Below, piece by piece: positions 59,509 to 64,000 of a stretch of DNA of 64,000 bases. Origin of the DNA: Zygaena filipendulae (Eukaryota; Arthropoda; Insecta; Lepidoptera; Zygaenidae); assembly GCA_907165275.2 (NCBI GenBank), contig OU015660.1:9612501-9676500 (forward strand), given 5' to 3'. Numbering within the stretch: the first letter of the stretch is position 1; every line of letters starts with the position of its first letter. Made by a program: the position numbers and the translations under genes. The notes below the pieces were generated by a model that saw nothing but the letters and a program-made list of their open reading frames with translations, had not been told where the DNA came from and did not search any database.

Positions 59509-59615
59509 TTTATTTATTTATTTATTCTTTATTGCACAGTAAGTACAAATGGCGAACTTAATGCCTTGCGGCATTCTCTACCAGTTAACCATTGGGTAGA
59601 CGGAGAGATATAGAA
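59509..59615 (-). mobile_element. Non-LTR retrotransposon 3' end
   Basis: (TTTA)n then ttctttattgcacag and aatggcgaacttaatgccttgcggcat, as at 4098. Confidence 0.5.
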
Positions 59616-59967
59616 GATGGAGTGTGCAAACAAAACAATATATAAAATACTTTTATAGTTTTTTTAATTACAATTTTATAATCGAACTGCTAATATTTAA
59701 AAATATCAACAGTACAATGGAAAGATTTTATACAAAACTCTTTAGGGTTCCATATAGGCTTAGCTCAGAAACTTTTGTTAAAAATATATGGATATTTTTA
59801 ATTAAACTTTCTGAGCTATGCTTGTCCATACTTGATAGTTTTAGAGGCTTTTATATATTTGACTTGGTACCCGACTAATATAAGATATATACCTCAAAAT
59901 ATATTAGAAGATATGGTTTTTTTTTATCACAGATTATGACTAGTTTGATGTATTCATTAAATTACGG

Positions 59968-60183
59968 CCGCACTCAGAGTCGACTTTAATGATTACTTAG
60001 TTAAGTATAGATTTTTAAAACAAAACTGCCGCAATCAGAAACGTTTAGTAAATTAATGTTAATTGGCATTTAACTAATTAAGTTACATCTCATTAATTTA
60101 CTAAACGTCTCTGATTGCGGCAGTTTTGTTTTTAAAAATCTATACTTAACTAAGTAATCATTAAAGTCGACTCTGAGTGCGGC
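59968..60183. mobile_element. Foldback MITE, about 90 bp arms
   Basis: ccgcactcagagtcgacttt... through gtttagtaaattaatg is repeated inverted as cattaatttactaaac...aaagtcgactctgagtgcgg with few mismatches; the centre is about 40 bp. Confidence 0.85.
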
Positions 60184-60220
60184 GGTAAATCATTAAGTTA
60201 ATCAGCGTCGTGGAACTTAG

Positions 60221-60408
60221 TGCCACGGCATAATGCTGAGTGGTAGCCATTTTGATACCAACTATTCTAGTTTAAGACTCACGCTTGTACTAATTTTATC
60301 TTTATGGTATCAAATGCCACGGCATAATGCTGAGTGGTAGCCATTTTGATACCAACTATTCTAGTTTAAGACTCACGCTTGTACTAATTTTATCTTTATG
60401 GTATCAAA
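60221..60408 (+). repeat. 94 bp tandem duplication followed by (TTCTA)n
   Basis: The unit starting tgccacggcataatgctgag occurs at 60221 and 60315 with no difference seen. Then aaacttttttctattctattctattcta, which looks like the tail of a retroposed element. Confidence 0.85.
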
Positions 60409-61099
60409 TAAACTTTTTTCTATTCTATTCTATTCTAAGTTAATAAAATTGATTCACTTTGGACACTTTTGACCGTTTATCTCTGTTTTTTTTTTACAAG
60501 TACAAAGATTGTACAAAGTACGTATAGTTAACCAACGATTACGGTTCTCGTGCAAATACCTAATCTGGGCTGCGGTTTGTGAGGCATTATGATCTTTTTG
60601 TCGAGCGGAATGGACTATTTAGTGAACTCCAGGGGTTTTGTTCAGCTCAACGCTTTGTTTTGTGTTTTTGAGGAAAATTTCTTGTGCTGGCAAAATAAGC
60701 TTCTTTCTTGGTTCGTAATATTTCTTTTTTTGCAAATCGTTTTTTTAGATGTACCTACCTACCTACTCAAATTTGGTTGATTCAATTTTCGTAAAGCTCA
60801 CTGATATTTATACACTTTATAATTATTATGTCCAAATATTCTTTAAAAGTAGATCGTTAGGACAAAAAAAAATATCCATATAACTATTTTAAAATCTATT
60901 AATTTATTAAATTTTAGTATTGGCAAGACAAGAAAAAAATATTAGCATTTTAAGGTGTAATAATAAAAAAAAACAGTCGTATATGACAAAATAATACAAT
61001 ACCTATATTACGTCATATTCAAATTCGTATAAAAACTAGCCCTGACGATCCATCATAATTTAATATTATTTTGTTGAGTAAAAAACCATAGAGAAAAGA

Positions 61100-61440
61100 A
61101 ATTGACTAGAAATGACATGTAGGCGGGACAGGCGCGCCACGGATGCATATAGGAAGTTGGACCAAATGCTCTAACTTGCCCAAAACTTCATTTGCCCAAT
61201 GCCCATCCCAAATATATTTTCCACAATATTCCCAAAACTGTGAATTTTGAAAACAGTGACTAAGTAAAAACGTAACCAAAAAGCGTTTAATACTTTTCTT
61301 TACGTTAATAAATGTTTTAGTGCGTGATGAATAGTTTTGTGTACGAAAATCACCCGGCGACACCGGTTTTCACCTGTTTTCATATTAAACTAAGTTGATG
61401 TTCTTGTCAGTTATTTTCTGTTCTGTGGTGCCCACTTACC
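61100..61440 (+). repeat. Unclassified interspersed repeat
   Basis: Shared, inverted, with 13570-13860 and in part with 7060-7150. The minus frame 61106-61363 (85 codons) lies in it; no domain is recognised. Confidence 0.55.
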
Positions 61441-62509
61441 TAAATAATGAGCAGTTAAGGACTTATGCCAACAATGCTAACAAAATTAAATTGAATTACC
61501 GACTCTGTGAGTCTGACAATAAGTAATGTAAGAGAAATAAATTAAAAAACATCTTGCGTCAAGATTAAATTTTAATTGTAGTGGTTTTTCGTGAAATTTT
61601 AGGAGCGGCATTATATTATATTAACGTCATGTTTGTTCCGGTTTCTCATTGAAGCCGGCCACGTTTTCCTTTATGTAATTCAAAATTGTTGCTTTGCACA
61701 AGCTTTTACATTTTTTTCATGGATTTAATCTTATTATAATTGTGTTTACTCTCCTATACTGGTATAAGATACCGTAACATGTTTTCTGCTGAGGCTTTGG
61801 TTAATCTAAACAATGGTGTAACTAATAACTTTTTTAGTGGTAGCGAATGTAAATTTTACGATGTACCTATCTACCTAGGTATTGTAGATTTTAATATTTT
61901 GTGAAATTTGACTTGTTACTTTTTTGTGTGGCTGTCGAGTATAGAGAGAAAAAACATTTTACAAAGCGTGCGTAACATTAATAAAAGTCATTAAATTCTA
62001 CAGTCAATTTCAAGTTTTAATATTTGATCTTGAATACCAAATTTGAAGTTGAAGAAATTTGAAGTGAATCGAAAAGTGTAAGTAAAGTGAAAAAAAAAAA
62101 TCTTTGTGGACAGTAAATAAAAAGCAATAGGTGTTTATTTTTCGAACAGAGAATGCACAACAAGTTTATTCGAATGGTCAGTGACGGCAACGGAGTAATT
62201 ATAATATTATATCTTTGGCGACGGTTAGAGCACAGATAATATAATACTGGTTAGAGATTGGACGCGACACCATTAACCGTGCAGCGCCGGCGTTTGCTTT
62301 ATCCGTGCGGCGCTCGCCTTATCCGCTGTCACAGACGTCAAAAACGGTGACAATTCGAGCGATTGGAATGACCTCCAGTCGACATTACAGTAACGATTGT
62401 AACAAGCTCGCGTCATTGTATAATGCTATTCGTATCGCTGACAATTCTTGGAATCACTCATCACTCATCATTCTATATTGATGTAGGTATAGTCCACACA
62501 AACACGACA
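61441..62509. other. No gene recognised
   Basis: 62260-62420 is GC-richer, with cagcgccggcg and gtgcggcgctcgcc; a promoter is possible but unsupported. Confidence 0.25.
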
Positions 62510-62605
62510 CGCCCACGTTTTCTTGGTTGAACCACGACACAAGCTCATAGCTTAATGTGGGATCAAGTAGATCTGTGTGTTGTGCAGTGTATTATTATTA
62601 TTTTT
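62510..62605 (+). mobile_element. SINE tail, 5'-truncated
   Basis: ttcttggttgaaccacgacacaagctcatagctta...gtgggatcaag and (ATT)n match the tail of 8728-8985. Confidence 0.6.
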
Positions 62606-63889
62606 TTAAACAACATCTTTCATTTCTGATGCTAGGATCTTACAGCATCTTATTTGAGGACTAAGGCTACCAAAGATACGATTTTCCTAGGGTTTTGTTT
62701 TATAGAGAGATATTTGTGTTGTCTGTTTTTTTAGTCATTAAAATACAACCAACAATACTACTCGTTATTTCCTTTATACATATTTACAGTACCAACCATT
62801 CCACCTGTCAAGGCCTAATTGGATTCTTTACATGAAAATGTTGTCCCTTCGGGAATCCACATTGGCCGACTTAAACAGACCTATCACTTCGCTCTAAGCT
62901 CATATAATCAGCGGTCTCAAAAAGCAAAGCTTATGTCTCTGAAGGATCAAGTTTAATTTGCCGTATCTCTGGTTGACCCTTCCGCTAGCCTTGATTAACG
63001 TCGTAAAGCCTTTGTAAAACGTACCATTTAACAAGAATTAATATGATTTAATGCAAGAGCTGATTTTTTTATTATATTTATATTCAAAGCTCTTTCCGAT
63101 TTAATAAAGATGTCACTCCTGACAAACATTTTGGTAATATTATTAGTCATTAGAAAAAAACAGTCATTCTTTTGATCTCCATTTGTGTAAGTATAGGTAC
63201 ATATTTCTTTACATATACCTCATGTCTTTTCTAAAGTTTTTGGTTAAGTACCTAGTGCAGAGCATTAAATTAACTATTTACTGTAGGTAGGTACTTATAA
63301 TTATGCAGTAATGGATAATTAATTGTTATTATAGCTATCGTAGTTGACACAATACGTCAAGATTAAGAAAACTTCTACATAAAAAACAATAGAGTATTTC
63401 CTTCCGGTCATCATCTTATATTCCATATACCTATTCTCCTCTTTTCTGGCATATAATTTTGTCGTTAAACTTACATACTTATTTGTCTTTTGCACGATGC
63501 AAACCATTGCTATCGCGGCAAATTTAATATAAACAAGAATTTAGCTCACTCCAGCAGGTAAACGGTAGAGCTTTGTGGTCTTGCTGCAGTTTAAATAAAT
63601 TTACAACATTAATATGTTACAAACCTTCGTTGTGTAACGTAACCGCTTTGAATCAAAATACGAGTACAATTTATTTTGTGACAAATTTTAAATCCTTCCT
63701 TTGTCATCGATATAACGCTGAAGAATTTGTTTTGGGAGCCAAAGGTGTCGGGTTACTTCATTTTTTAAAATGTTATTTCACAGGACAAAGATTTTGTTGA
63801 TCGCACATTAAATTAATAAGATAGTGAAAATCATAAATTATTACATAATAATATTTGATATTGATCTAATGGGCATGTTGACTAATTTT
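62606..63889. other. No gene recognised
   Basis: AT-rich sequence; frames of 62 and 75 codons at its right end show no domain. Confidence 0.3.
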
Positions 63890-64000
63890 TATTTTTTAGT
63901 CCGTCTTGTAGATTATTAAAAAATATTGGACACGTATTTTTTCTTTTTTTACGTAATCAAAAAATAACGGCGATATATTGAGTTGAAATTTGGCGTGACG
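63890..64000. mobile_element. MITE with TGACGTCA family, cut by the window end
   Basis: ttttttagtccgtcttgtagattattaaaaaatattggacacg ... gcgtgacg; same orientation as 55060. Confidence 0.65.

Noticed and set aside
61106..61363. 85-codon minus-strand frame.
   Set aside because: It lies in an interspersed repeat found inverted elsewhere; no domain or coding bias seen.

Overview
The window is moth or butterfly nuclear DNA. It is AT-rich, has spliceosomal introns, and is crowded with short Helitron copies of the type common in Lepidoptera (5' TC..., a CCGCGG-GTGAAA-CCGCGG hairpin, 3' CTAG). It also holds a tRNA-derived SINE, RTE-type LINE ends and many MITEs. I cannot name the species. There are no bacterial-type genes, true tRNA or rRNA genes, or CRISPR arrays. 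Intron-exon models come from splice motifs and phase read by eye, without transcript support.

Host genes are confined to 34.6-44.7 kb. Two neighbouring plus-strand genes appear to encode small secreted cysteine-rich proteins with the cysteine-stabilised alpha-beta (CSalpha-beta) pattern of insect defensins, drosomycin, lepidopteran X-tox proteins and scorpion toxins. Gene 1 (about 34659-36222) has one domain; gene 2 (36942-44677) has two domains and an acidic, tyrosine-rich tail. The domains coded by exons at 35707 and 42975 share exactly the same spacing, C-x8-C-x3-C-x6-C-x4-C-x-C, so the genes look like tandem paralogues. The pairing is the most biologically interesting content here.

The first intron of gene 2 holds a nearly complete 5.4 kb DIRS-type tyrosine-recombinase retrotransposon (about 37089-42492). 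It has inverted terminal repeats, an internal complementary region matching both outer ends, a gag-like ORF split by an intron, reverse transcriptase/RNase H plus the DIRS C-terminal domain, and a tyrosine recombinase with one in-frame stop. Its gag intron carries four copies of a dyad-symmetric motif.

0-34 kb is repeat-dominated: solo and nested Helitrons, a SINE near 8.8 kb, hAT-like and other MITEs, a 1.35 kb pogo-like element (21925-23274) with 26 bp inverted repeats and a decayed PHD-finger transposase tail, a 73 bp tandem repeat (31.8 kb) and a 565 bp near-perfect hairpin (32648-33212). 45-64 kb is similar: Helitrons, a RTE LINE fragment with an 8 bp target duplication inside a Helitron, three copies of a MITE carrying TGACGTCA (one cut by the window end; a fourth lies at 17 kb), a foldback MITE at 60 kb and a possible promoter with first exon near 50.8-51.1 kb. 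Most other open frames are short and look fortuitous.
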